64,000 bases of DNA. It comes from Clostridium sp. BNL1100 (GTDB lineage Bacteria; Bacillota; Clostridia; Acetivibrionales; DSM-1351). Of this stretch, positions 37,516 to 46,380 are shown one piece after another (position 1 is the first letter of the stretch; each line of letters begins with the position of its first letter). Where the stretch lies: assembly GCF_000244875.1 (NCBI RefSeq), contig NC_016791.1:3849001-3913000 (forward strand), in the 5' to 3' direction. The notes beneath the pieces were generated by a model that ran no database searches, had not been told where the DNA came from, and saw only the letters and a program-made list of their open reading frames with translations. Both the position numbers and the translations under genes were made by a program.

Positions 37516-39174
37516 TCACCACCAATAGCTTCCGACTTTTTTCAGAGCCTTCTCATTTTCATTCTTTTCATGCTCCCGCACTCCAAACAATTCATCTTCT
37601 CTCGCTATTGTGGGATCAAACCAATCAGCTTTTTTCTTTGCCCAATCAATATATTCAATTGTTTTTTCATCCTGTATATCTGATTTTGGTTCCAATGCAT
37701 TAATAAAAGCCCTGATTTTGCAAGCCATATCATAGTCTTGGGCCGCATTTATTAATTCAATAGTTTTATCAATTTCTTCATTATATCGGTCTTTACGTTC
37801 TTCACGAAGTCTTTTTTCTTCAGCTTCTTTCCTTTTGGCTTCCTCAAATGCTTCACGATTTTTTCGAATAACTTCAGACTCTTCATAAAGTTCTATCAAC
37901 ATATCACCAAGTCTGGATTCCACTTTTTCTTTGTCAGAATCTCTAAAATACCGGCTTTGACGAATACATATTCTTAATTTTCCATTGAAGCGGTAATCAT
38001 ATTTTCGAATATTAGGCTGACTTGCCCACCTATTGTGGCGCTTTGCATCCTCATAAACTATTAATTCCTGTGCTTCCTGTCTGGTGATCTCATGCTTAAC
38101 TTCATCTTGGGCCTCAAATATTTCAATACTTACATGTTCATTTCTTATTGTAAGTGAAAGATCATCATTTATAGAACCACCCAACATCTCAATTTGTCGG
38201 TAAATTGTATCTAAAATACGATAAACCCTCGGTAAGGTTTCATTTGATATAACACCTGCCAGAAATGGTGGGTGATTTGTGTAGTTTTTAAAACCTTTTT
38301 GAACACCTTCCGGTTTTCTATCGTTTTTATTCCACTCTTTTACTTTAGAGTGATACGCTATAATTTTTTTATGTAATTTTGCATTTTCATCTGTTAGTTG
38401 AATTTGTTCCGCTGCAAGCAAAACTTTTTGACGTTCATTTTCCGTTAAAAAGGCAACTATCTGCTGAGGTACCACCGGTATTTTAACACCCTCAAAAGTT
38501 TTCAAACCAGTTTTTTCGGTAATCCCTTCCGCAGCGGGAAGCGGAGTCTTTTTTATTTTCTCTCCAGAGCGAATCCTTGCCCAGTATCCCCTCGGTGGCA
38601 CTGGTACATTGAGTGACTTACAGACTTTATGGATTGCTACATCCGAAACACCATACTGAACCGCTACTTGAACTACTGGTTTCGCCCACACTTCATCATA
38701 TAATTTCCCCCTGTTATATGTATTCCACTGGCCTGATACGGTACGATAAGACAGCTGATTATTATCATTTTCATTAATAAATTCATTCGCAGATTGTTCT
38801 TCTGCATCTTCAAGTTTCACTAGGATTTCAGGTTCTGAATTTATTTTCTCTGATACATTAATCTTTTCATTTTCACTCTTAACAACAGCAGATTTTGATG
38901 TAGAAATACGCTTAGAAAGCAGAGACTCAACATTAATCGGAAGTATCACTTGACTTTGTTCCGATACTGGTAATGGGATTTTTTCAACCAGCTTTCCGAA
39001 GCTCAATTTAGTCCAATATCCAGAAGGAGGAATAGGTACTTCTGTTTCCTTGCATAGCCTAAGCAGTTCAGTATAAGGAATATTATATTTCTTTGCAACA
39101 CCAGATGCTGAGATTTCCCATATCTCATTATATAAAAATTCTCTGCCTATTTTGATAAATTGCTCCTCCAGCAT
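37516..39174 (-). CDS. Uncharacterised protein with duplicated HTH-like GYW modules
   Basis: From the ATG at 39174 (AGAGGG upstream) the protein has 552 residues. Its N-terminal half contains one module twice: LYNEIWEISASGVAKKYNIP ending VPIPPSGYWTKLSFGK, and LYDEVWAKPVVQVAVQYGVS ending VPVPPRGYWARIRSGE. Each looks like a helix-turn-helix followed by a Pro-rich GYW turn. The second half is alpha-helical, with a long charged stretch (about 410-490, NREAFEEAKRKEAEEKRLRE) likely to be coiled coil. The family is widespread in accessory regions but has no assigned function that I know of. It lies between the cyclase-like gene and a small HTH gene in the same direction. DNA binding is a reasonable inference; nothing more can be said. 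Confidence 0.7.
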   Translation of the reverse strand: MLEEQFIKIGREFLYNEIWEISASGVAKKYNIPYTELLRLCKETEVPIPPSGYWTKLSFGKLVEKIPLPVSEQSQVILPINVESLLSKRISTSKSAVVKSENEKINVSEKINSEPEILVKLEDAEEQSANEFINENDNNQLSYRTVSGQWNTYNRGKLYDEVWAKPVVQVAVQYGVSDVAIHKVCKSLNVPVPPRGYWARIRSGEKIKKTPLPAAEGITEKTGLKTFEGVKIPVVPQQIVAFLTENERQKVLLAAEQIQLTDENAKLHKKIIAYHSKVKEWNKNDRKPEGVQKGFKNYTNHPPFLAGVISNETLPRVYRILDTIYRQIEMLGGSINDDLSLTIRNEHVSIEIFEAQDEVKHEITRQEAQELIVYEDAKRHNRWASQPNIRKYDYRFNGKLRICIRQSRYFRDSDKEKVESRLGDMLIELYEESEVIRKNREAFEEAKRKEAEEKRLREERKDRYNEEIDKTIELINAAQDYDMACKIRAFINALEPKSDIQDEKTIEYIDWAKKKADWFDPTIAREDELFGVREHEKNENEKALKKVGSYWW

Positions 39175-39271
39175 AATATCCCTCTTTTCACAGATTGTCC
39201 AAACTAAGTACCTCATTCTTCCGCTTTAAACATCTTTTCAATATCCAGCGAAAATGCATATTCATATAGTT

Positions 39272-39610
39272 TCAGATCTCTTGTCCCGCATTTTCGCTTA
39301 ATATAAAAAGCAAATCTTTTTTCATCTCTTCAAATTGAGCAATAATTGTATTAAGACTCTTTTCTATATTTTGAACCTGAACTTCAGATATTTTTCCATA
39401 TTTATATGCAATCAACCTCTCCGCAATAATTTGGTAGCTCCAGCTATCAGAATACTTATCTTCATTGTGAATAGCAAATCCGATTGGCAGCAAATCATTT
39501 CTCATACCAATACTTACTGCCATTGGTGAGATACCAAGATATTCAGCTGCAATTTTACATGTTATTTTGGGAAATTTTCTTATTTCTTCATCTGTATATT
39601 TTTTTGCCAT
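39272..39610 (-). CDS. Small HTH-like hypothetical protein
   Basis: A 112-residue protein starting after GAGGTGATGG. Residues 12-45 (KITCKIAAEYLGISPMAVSI) look like an excisionase/MerR-type winged helix-turn-helix. The C-terminal part is a helical region (VQVQNIEKSLNTIIAQFEEM) fit for dimerisation. It precedes the GYW-module gene by about 100 bases. A regulatory role is plausible but unproven. Confidence 0.6.
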   Translation of the reverse strand: MAKKYTDEEIRKFPKITCKIAAEYLGISPMAVSIGMRNDLLPIGFAIHNEDKYSDSWSYQIIAERLIAYKYGKISEVQVQNIEKSLNTIIAQFEEMKKDLLFILSENAGQEI

Positions 39611-39641
39611 TTACCATCACCTCGAATCTTTAATATCACCT

Positions 39642-40496
39642 CTAATACTTCCCGTCTACAACCTGATTACTGATTTCATCAATTTCATTAAGAAATGCAA
39701 AGTTATCATTTAAATTCTTTTTGTATTGTTCTACATTTAAATTATATACTTTTGCATATTCGCTAACTCTTATGGTTCCAAGACTTAATACATTCGATAT
39801 TATTCTTAATAAATGTGCCAGATCAAGTATTTGATCACCCTTTGCAGCATTATTCATTAATGCTCCTGATCTTTGCCTGAGACATTCTCCATCATAGTGA
39901 ATCAAATGACTGGAAAATGAGTACGTATATAATGTAGTAGTTAATACCTCATATTTATTGTCTTTTACAATTAAATTTCCTAAAATATTTTTATAACTCC
40001 ATTTTTGACTAAGTTCCTTTATCCTACTTTTTGAATACTTATCTTTTAACTCTTTTAATTCGTCTTCATCTAAAATACTAACTTGAAAAGGGTGTTTATC
40101 TACTCCTGATAATTTTAATATGCTCAAAGCCTCAACAGCTTTTCCATGATCACTTATTTTTTGCATTTCTGGAATTATGTCATAATATTCTTCTATCAAA
40201 TCACTTTTCTTATCAAGATCATCTTGCATCATATAAATATATTTTATTGTTCCTTCAAATAAAGTCCTTAGTAGAATATCTGCTTCCCAAATAGCCCCAT
40301 GACTAGTAAGCATTAATATGCTCTCTCCCGTTGCATATAACTGAGTAAAAAGCTCTGTTAATACCATCTGATTATATTTATTAATGTTAGCTTCCTTTTT
40401 ATAGAATGGAGCTATACCAATTGTTAGATTTCTATATAACTCTATTGCTCTATAGGAAAATGTCAATGGAGCATTTATAATGCTATCACTCATCAT
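39642..40496 (-). CDS. DUF5677-like protein
   Basis: A 284-residue all-helical soluble protein. Stretches such as GAIWEADILLRTLFEGTIKY and YTYSFSSHLIHYDGECL resemble the conserved R...E and H-x-D blocks of DUF5677, whose members are common in defense islands and of unknown function; this assignment is from memory. The start is one of two adjacent ATGs after AAAGGA. It lies between vsr and the HTH gene with short gaps, all in one direction. HEPN-like RNase activity has been proposed for some related helical families, but I do not see an R-x4-6-H motif that would support it here. Confidence 0.6.
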   Translation of the reverse strand: MMSDSIINAPLTFSYRAIELYRNLTIGIAPFYKKEANINKYNQMVLTELFTQLYATGESILMLTSHGAIWEADILLRTLFEGTIKYIYMMQDDLDKKSDLIEEYYDIIPEMQKISDHGKAVEALSILKLSGVDKHPFQVSILDEDELKELKDKYSKSRIKELSQKWSYKNILGNLIVKDNKYEVLTTTLYTYSFSSHLIHYDGECLRQRSGALMNNAAKGDQILDLAHLLRIISNVLSLGTIRVSEYAKVYNLNVEQYKKNLNDNFAFLNEIDEISNQVVDGKY

Positions 40497-40534
40497 TTAA
40501 TCCTTTCATTCTGCATAAATTCTTTATCATCCGT

Positions 40535-40987
40535 TTATATTTCTAAAAAATTGTTAGTTTCATATTTTATAAAACCAACAATTTCTGTAAATATTTTGTT
40601 ACAATAGTCTTCATCTTTTTGCATTTTCTTAATAACGCATTCCCATATAACTATAATTCTTATATTTTTGCTTAAGAGCTGTTGTATTATCTCTCTATCA
40701 TGCAATTTATTTTTTTCAAGTTTAGGTATCCAAAAATCTACATTTGATTTCGGGGTATAGGCATATTTACAGTTATCATGCCTATGCCAGTAACATCCAT
40801 GAATAAACAGAGCCACTTGCGCCTTAGAAAAAAACAGGTCAGGTTTTCCAGGTAAAGCTGTGAAATTGGCCCGATACCTGAACCCGTTTTTATATAGCAG
40901 AGATCTGACAAACATTTCTGGCTTTGTCTTATTGTTCTTTATTTTTGACATGTTACGGCTTCGTGCATTGGGAGATTTAATATCCAT
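40535..40987 (-). CDS. vsr: Very short patch repair (Vsr-type) endonuclease
   Basis: The ATG at 40987 has AAAGGTTG six bases upstream. The 150-residue length fits Vsr. Motifs in order: SPNARSRNMSKIKNNKTKPE, YRANFTALPGKPDLFFSKAQ (catalytic Asp), and the zinc and active-site region ALFIHGCYWHRHDNCKYAY, then IIVIWECVIKK. Vsr nicks next to T:G mismatches produced by deamination of 5-methylcytosine and so protects hosts carrying C5-methyltransferases; two such enzymes are encoded upstream. In some systems Vsr-fold proteins instead act as the restriction nuclease with a GHKL ATPase. A terminator lies between it and the receiver gene, so it may be separately transcribed. Confidence 0.88.
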   Translation of the reverse strand: MDIKSPNARSRNMSKIKNNKTKPEMFVRSLLYKNGFRYRANFTALPGKPDLFFSKAQVALFIHGCYWHRHDNCKYAYTPKSNVDFWIPKLEKNKLHDREIIQQLLSKNIRIIVIWECVIKKMQKDEDYCNKIFTEIVGFIKYETNNFLEI

Positions 40988-41130
40988 TTTACAACCTTTC
41001 AATACTTGATTTATACTTTAATCAGCATTGCTTGTCAGTATAAACATACACTATTTTCAGAAATGACCTTATTTTCTTTTCCGGCATTTCAGTAGATACA
41101 CCAATTTCAACATTACCTTTCCTATATAAT

Positions 41131-41173
41131 TAAAAAAGAGCACGATCATCCGTCAGTTCAAATGTCGCGCTCT
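41131..41173 (-). terminator. Rho-independent terminator after the methyltransferase/GHKL/receiver operon
   Basis: AGAGCACGA (41137-41145) pairs with TCGCGCTCT (41165-41173) with one G-T pair; on the minus strand it is followed by TTTTTTAATT. It closes the operon that ends with the receiver protein. Confidence 0.75.
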
Positions 41174-41178
41174 CTCTT

Positions 41179-42258
41179 TTACGCAGTTTCTTTTGGGCAG
41201 ACTTTTTCTACAATGGAATTCATTTCAGCTTTAAAATCAAAATCCGGTTGACCTTGACGAGCATAATATACAGAAAACCTATTCAATATACTTTTAACAA
41301 AATACTCCTGGATTTTAATGATAGGACGTTCAAATTCTGTAACGAACTCCGCAGGTGAAAAAGTTATTACTTTTCTAAAATTAATGTATCCACCACAAAA
41401 CAGGCTATTTTCCGGTAGCCAATGATAATAGTCAGTATAGTTGTTCTTTATTGCATTTTCAATATTATCTTTTTTCTTATCACGCTTTTGTGCTTTATCA
41501 GCAACTTCCTGGTTAACTGAATCATGATTATCTATCTCACAAATAAGAATCCTGTCCGTTTTGATTTTTCCGCTGTGTACAGCAAGATCACAGGGAGGAG
41601 AAAGGACTATATAGTATTTTTCATCTTTATTCGAATGATAAATAGTTCCCGTTTTTATACCTTCAACCACAGGAGGCTTTATGTACATTTCTTCAGTGAC
41701 ATAAGCAGTTCCTTCGTTATCCATAAGTTCCTGGATATGAGAAATTGCATAGCGAAGGAGAACTTTTTCAGTATCAATACCTTGCTCCTTTTTTTCCTGC
41801 CATAGCGATATTTGTGGATACAAATTCATCCAAAAGATTTGATTCATAACCTTTTCAATAATGCCTGTCCCACCCAATACATTGAATAATCCTGTAGACG
41901 AGGCCCTATATAAAGACTTGATAATGTCCTCATATGAAGTCTCGCCTTTTTTATAAATGCGAATAGGTGAACCTTCTTCTAACTCTGTATCGGGAGTACC
42001 TGTCATAACAGCAACAGGTACTCGATATTTTTCAATTATTGCTCGAATAATTTGATTTCCATTATGGTCGCCATCTAACTTAATATCGACAATAACTCCA
42101 TCATAATCATTTTTTAATTCAGCAATCCCTTTCTCATAGGACTCAGCTATACAAAGTTGAAAAGCATCTTCCCCAGCTTCAATATTCATTCTTTTCACAG
42201 TATCCTGGCAAGCTTCTGCATCTACTGCGGCATCTTCAATAAGTAAAAGTTTATACAT
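41179..42258 (-). CDS. Receiver (REC) domain protein with unusual C-terminal domain
   Basis: Starting at the ATG at 42258 (GAGAGGG upstream), residues 1-115 are a response-regulator receiver: LLLIEDAAVD (acidic pocket E8, D9), VIVDIKLDGD (phosphoacceptor D58), AVMTGTPD (T86) and IRIYKKGE (K103). The remaining 240 residues are not a known DNA-binding output domain; they include YYIVLSPPCDLAVHS and YYHWLPENSLFCGGYINFRK. The gene starts 13 bases after the double-GHKL kinase-like gene, so the two very probably form a phosphorelay pair. Output through a protein partner such as the restriction components is inference. Confidence 0.8.
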   Translation of the reverse strand: MYKLLLIEDAAVDAEACQDTVKRMNIEAGEDAFQLCIAESYEKGIAELKNDYDGVIVDIKLDGDHNGNQIIRAIIEKYRVPVAVMTGTPDTELEEGSPIRIYKKGETSYEDIIKSLYRASSTGLFNVLGGTGIIEKVMNQIFWMNLYPQISLWQEKKEQGIDTEKVLLRYAISHIQELMDNEGTAYVTEEMYIKPPVVEGIKTGTIYHSNKDEKYYIVLSPPCDLAVHSGKIKTDRILICEIDNHDSVNQEVADKAQKRDKKKDNIENAIKNNYTDYYHWLPENSLFCGGYINFRKVITFSPAEFVTEFERPIIKIQEYFVKSILNRFSVYYARQGQPDFDFKAEMNSIVEKVCPKETA

Positions 42259-42271
42259 CACAATACCCTCT

Positions 42272-44515
42272 CTATTCTGCGCTCACTTTAAAATGAGCAC
42301 CTTTTTCGTCTTGTACTGCAGTGAGAGTTAAACCATTCCGAATTGCTGCTTCACCAGCTATGGATAATCCGAGGCCGGTACCGTTTGGTTTTGTAGTAAA
42401 TTGCGGCTCAAAAATTACCCCACTTTCAAGCAGATCGTTATTAATACCTGGACCTGAATCGATATAGTCAATTACTAACTCTTTGCCAGATTTAATAGCA
42501 GTAATTATAATTTTTCGCTCTAAACATTTTTTCTCTACTATCCAAAAAATACTATTATCAAAAAGGTTTGCAAAAATAGTATATATATCTTGTTTCCAGC
42601 CACATAATTTTATATCTTCAGGGCATTGAACATCAATGATTATCTTCTCTTTGATACATTCACTTTCAAACACAGAAGCAACCCCATTCAATGCTTCAGC
42701 CAGAGAAAATTCCGACTTGGTTTCACGCCTCTTGGCCGATAATGGGTCTAACCGACCAAATAAACCTACAAATACAGAAGCATTATCAGTAATACCTGTT
42801 GTTAGTTTAATTATCTCTGCCACCGAACCCTGATCTTTATTCTGCTCAAATCTGTTACCATAGAAATGTAAATTAGGAATCTGATTTTTAAAATAATTTA
42901 AAGGGCGTCTGCCTTCATGTAAAATAATGTTTACTATTTTCCCAAGAGTTGCCTGACCTTGATATACAGCTACTGTTTTCTTGATATCCTCAATAGTCTC
43001 ATTTTTCTTTATTTCCTCTTTAGTAATAATATCTGTCACTTCGCTAATAACAGTTTCAGACAGACCCGCTTTTTTCAGGGAAGATGAAACCGATGTTTTT
43101 AATGTAGAATAGTCATAAAGCTCTTCTAATTGACGTTCAATTTTTTTACCTGGTTTTGAAAGGCCAAGTTTACGTCGAAAAATGTAACGCCTTTGCTCTA
43201 ACTCATTTATAATCTCACAAGTTATTTTTACTAATTGCTTATAAGCATAATTATTTTTCAATCCATCTCGAGCACTTTTTTCTTCAAGACCGGATATTTC
43301 TTCCGATTCAACATGAACATACCCGGCAACCTGATTATTACCAATTTTCATAGATGGGTTTTGTACACGTTGCTCATTAAGCTTGAGCCAATCAAAATCT
43401 GCATCACCTAAAGGGCGTATACGAAATCCATTTCGATACACACCTATACCATTTACACTATTGAGTAATTGCCTTGCTTGTAGCCTGGTTACATATTGAT
43501 TAGAGGAATCATCTTTTAAGCCTCTCTGAATCAGCTGATCGATTGCTTCTCCCTCACGATCGTAAACTCGCACATCAATTGTCAATGGTCCACAAGCTGT
43601 AAAACCACAGTCAAAAGATATACTCTCAATAACGCCATTTTTTATCTTTTGATTTTCGTATGTGAGAACTCCTTTCCCGTCAGGAGAAATAGTTCCACTG
43701 ATTCTGTAGTCAAATAAATCAAGTATGGGATATGGAGTTATTTCTTCTCGGATATTCTTAGTATCATCCTCAAAGAAATTATCAAAGCACAACCATATTT
43801 TAAAATTGTCATCAAAAGTACTATCCGCTTTTGGGGGAATTAATCTCTTCAACTCAAAACGAAGCAGTTTTAGCGTTTCATCGTTCCAATATTCGTTTTC
43901 ACTTATATCCGAATGCATTGTCAGGATGGTTCCAGGGGCTTGCTTTATATGCTCAGTTTGAACCGGAATATCAATTTGGTCCAAATATTCATAGTTAGAG
44001 AATTCTGACCACTTTACATACAGGGTGGTCTTAACGCCCTCTTTATCAACGGTCTCTAATTGCAGGTCATCACCGAGAATACTTGCCGCATATCGACCAA
44101 TCCCTTTGCGTCCCTGCATGATTCGTCCACTAGGACTTTGACGCTTTTTAAGTTTATTGGCAGTTGATGGTACCAGCCATTTGCCGATTACATCGTCAGT
44201 TGACATTCCATGTCCATGGTCTTCTATACGAATTTCAAGCCAATTCCTTTCAGGAAGTCTCCTGAAACATATGATTGCGTCAGCAGAATCTGCATCATAG
44301 CAGTTCTTGACCAGCTCTACAATCGCTGCAAACTGGTCCTGAATCAATTCCTCGCCAATAGTCAGAACATGTCTACCAGCAGGCCTTATTTCATAAGAGC
44401 TCAAATACTCACCATCAATAGCTGCTGCATCACGCAATAATTTCTCTTTTTCGATTTTTAAAGCTTTCAGTTTCTGCTCAATTTGAGAAATTTGAGTTTT
44501 CTCATTTTCACTCAT
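42272..44515 (-). CDS. Double GHKL ATPase: HSP90/MutL-like N-terminus fused to histidine-kinase-like C-terminus
   Basis: The ATG at 44515 overlaps the methyltransferase stop (TAATG); GGAGG lies upstream. Residues about 50-180 form a GHKL ATPase of HSP90/MutL/MORC type: AAIVELVKNCYDADS (N box), RIEDHGHGMSTDDV and RIMQGRKGIGRYAA. The middle 300 residues resemble the following S5-like regions. From about 525 a second, histidine-kinase-type unit appears: IILHEGRRPLNYF with a candidate phospho-His, FANLFDNSIFWI (N box), DYIDSGPGIN, and FTTKPNGTGLGLSIAGEA. There is no membrane segment. MutL/MORC-like ATPases in restriction systems were described by Iyer and Aravind; the extra kinase half and the adjacent receiver gene make this one unusual. 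Confidence 0.82.
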   Translation of the reverse strand: MSENEKTQISQIEQKLKALKIEKEKLLRDAAAIDGEYLSSYEIRPAGRHVLTIGEELIQDQFAAIVELVKNCYDADSADAIICFRRLPERNWLEIRIEDHGHGMSTDDVIGKWLVPSTANKLKKRQSPSGRIMQGRKGIGRYAASILGDDLQLETVDKEGVKTTLYVKWSEFSNYEYLDQIDIPVQTEHIKQAPGTILTMHSDISENEYWNDETLKLLRFELKRLIPPKADSTFDDNFKIWLCFDNFFEDDTKNIREEITPYPILDLFDYRISGTISPDGKGVLTYENQKIKNGVIESISFDCGFTACGPLTIDVRVYDREGEAIDQLIQRGLKDDSSNQYVTRLQARQLLNSVNGIGVYRNGFRIRPLGDADFDWLKLNEQRVQNPSMKIGNNQVAGYVHVESEEISGLEEKSARDGLKNNYAYKQLVKITCEIINELEQRRYIFRRKLGLSKPGKKIERQLEELYDYSTLKTSVSSSLKKAGLSETVISEVTDIITKEEIKKNETIEDIKKTVAVYQGQATLGKIVNIILHEGRRPLNYFKNQIPNLHFYGNRFEQNKDQGSVAEIIKLTTGITDNASVFVGLFGRLDPLSAKRRETKSEFSLAEALNGVASVFESECIKEKIIIDVQCPEDIKLCGWKQDIYTIFANLFDNSIFWIVEKKCLERKIIITAIKSGKELVIDYIDSGPGINNDLLESGVIFEPQFTTKPNGTGLGLSIAGEAAIRNGLTLTAVQDEKGAHFKVSAE

Positions 44516-45768
44516 TACCACACCTCCAATAAGGCCATCGCAATTTTTTCTGCAAGAAGAACCGGGACAGCGTTGCCAATTTGCTTAAATGCAGTTGTTC
44601 TCGAAGGTTTACCTGATGTTGATTCAAAGTAATAGTCATCAGGAAACGTTTGTAATCTTGCCACTTCGCGTGGCGTTAAAGAACGATTCTGCTTAATATC
44701 CGGATGAATAAAATAATGTCCGTCTTTTGAAATATGTGCAACAACCGTTTGAGAATATTGTACATCTTCAGCAACTACTTTAAATCTATCCAAAAATGAG
44801 TCCATATTCTTTTGAGATTGTAATCTTTTAGGTAAATCAAGGTAACTAAGTCGTCTTTTCTCCTTATTCCACAATTGCACAGCCCTTTTATATATTGCAA
44901 GGTCTTGGGTTGTGTTGGGACGAGAACAGTGAAATGTAACAGTTTCCTGATTTCGAGACTTTATCCCTGCATCATATAGATAACGTCCACCATATGGCAA
45001 GGTTTCTACAGGCAAAACCGTTCCTTTTCCAGCTTTTAAAGCAGGTAAATCTGAAAAAATTTCTTTCACCAAAAAAGAATGATTTATAATTGGAATTTCA
45101 GGATAGAAATCAGCATATTCTCCTCGTTTCCCTATAAGAATAATACGCTTCCTATTTTGCAAAACACCATAATCTTTAGCGTTTAGAATTTTGTATTCAG
45201 TAGAATATCCACATTCCTTGAAAAGCCGACGCATTTTATCAAAATGTAAAATTTCATCCGTATCTTTTGCAGATAGCAGACCCAATACATTTTCAAATAC
45301 AAAATACCGCGGTTGATACTTTCTTAAAAATTCCGCATATAAAACATACAAATAGTTACGTTTATCCCCAATCATGCCGTTTTCATCGCGAGCTCTTCCA
45401 ATTAAAGAATATGCCTGACAAGGTGGACCACCAACCATTAAATCAAGAGGTTCATCCCCTAGTAAAGCATCTACATCAGCAAAAATTTTTGCTAAGTTAT
45501 CCTCAGATATTTCATAGTTTAACACTGTTCCTAATATATCCTGCGGAACTGCCTTGTAGAACTCAGCGCGCTTAATTTTTTGGTTCAGATATTCCATATA
45601 TAGATCATCTTGCCCATTAGCAGTAAGCCACTTATAGGCAAGCCGAGTTTTTAAAGTATAGCAAGCTGCTACATCCATCTCAATATGTGCAACAGGAGTA
45701 TAACCAGCTCTCATAAAGCCTTCAGACAGTCCACCTGCGCCTGCAAAAACATCTAAATACTTTGGCAT
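44515..45768 (-). CDS. DNA (cytosine-5) methyltransferase 2
   Basis: A 417-residue C5-methyltransferase of Dcm type. Motif I is DVFAGAGGLSEGFMRAGY (6-23), motif IV GGPPCQAYSLIGRARD with catalytic C117, motif VI FVFENVLGLLS, motif VIII GVLQNRKRIILIG, and motif X FKQIGNAVPVLLAEKIA near the C-terminus. The target recognition region lies at about 210-350. All residues for activity are present. It is the third enzyme of the operon, 18 bases after the HNH gene stop, and its stop overlaps the GHKL gene. It could protect host DNA against the HNH nuclease or a nuclease driven by the GHKL/receiver pair. Confidence 0.93.
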   Translation of the reverse strand: MPKYLDVFAGAGGLSEGFMRAGYTPVAHIEMDVAACYTLKTRLAYKWLTANGQDDLYMEYLNQKIKRAEFYKAVPQDILGTVLNYEISEDNLAKIFADVDALLGDEPLDLMVGGPPCQAYSLIGRARDENGMIGDKRNYLYVLYAEFLRKYQPRYFVFENVLGLLSAKDTDEILHFDKMRRLFKECGYSTEYKILNAKDYGVLQNRKRIILIGKRGEYADFYPEIPIINHSFLVKEIFSDLPALKAGKGTVLPVETLPYGGRYLYDAGIKSRNQETVTFHCSRPNTTQDLAIYKRAVQLWNKEKRRLSYLDLPKRLQSQKNMDSFLDRFKVVAEDVQYSQTVVAHISKDGHYFIHPDIKQNRSLTPREVARLQTFPDDYYFESTSGKPSRTTAFKQIGNAVPVLLAEKIAMALLEVW

Positions 45769-45786
45769 GACTATACCTCTTTCCTG

Positions 45787-46380
45787 TTAAGCATTATTTT
45801 TGTTCTCTAGCAGACTTTGCGCTTGCACCGGGAACTTTTTCATTAGCCACTCCAACACTTTGAGCTGGTCTGCACCTGTAGCTCTCCTGATTTGGATCAA
45901 TAATTTTTCATAAGAAGGCCTGTCCAATGTCAAATTTGAGGCTCCTTCATTACAAACACTGCAAATAGCACGAAGATTAGCGGGATCATCAGTCCCACCC
46001 ATACTTTTATCAATTATGTGTCCAATATGTAAACGTGTTTTCCTTGTCGGATCATATGGATGCGGTTCACCAGCAACAGCACCACACATCTGACAAGTAA
46101 AACCATTACGATCAAGCACAAAAGCACGGGTTTCCTTACTTATTTCCCGCGCAAATGCTGGCTGCGGCTTAGGATTATCAAGAACATATTGACCGGGTTT
46201 AAGATCAGAACGATCGTGATGTGTTAATATTTGATAACCTTCTTCATTTCGAAGTTCACGCACACGACGTGCCCATTCACTAATTCCAGCAATTTCTCTT
46301 AATGTATCTGAATCTAAAACTTCTCCAATATGATTTAAAAAATACTGACGCAGTTTATCGCGTGCTCCGAGACTTTTCAT
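45787..46380 (-). CDS. HNH endonuclease of a C5-methyltransferase restriction system
   Basis: A 197-residue protein with GGAGGG before its ATG. The N-terminal 80 residues are helical (TLREIAGISEWARRVRELRN) and probably bind DNA. The C-terminal HNH domain has FTCQMCGAV, LHIGHIIDKSMGGTDD and NLRAICSVCNEGA; two Cys pairs hold zinc and the His-Asn-His residues are in place. The gene overlaps the upstream methyltransferase by 26 bases. A methyltransferase followed by an overlapping HNH gene is a common type II restriction-modification layout, so this is probably the cognate restriction enzyme. Confidence 0.85.
   Translation of the reverse strand: MKSLGARDKLRQYFLNHIGEVLDSDTLREIAGISEWARRVRELRNEEGYQILTHHDRSDLKPGQYVLDNPKPQPAFAREISKETRAFVLDRNGFTCQMCGAVAGEPHPYDPTRKTRLHIGHIIDKSMGGTDDPANLRAICSVCNEGASNLTLDRPSYEKLLIQIRRATGADQLKVLEWLMKKFPVQAQSLLENKNNA

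Noticed and set aside
40535-40987. Vsr as the restriction nuclease of the methyltransferase operon
   Set aside because: A terminator separates it from the operon and an HNH nuclease is already coupled to the methyltransferase, so mismatch repair remains the simpler reading.
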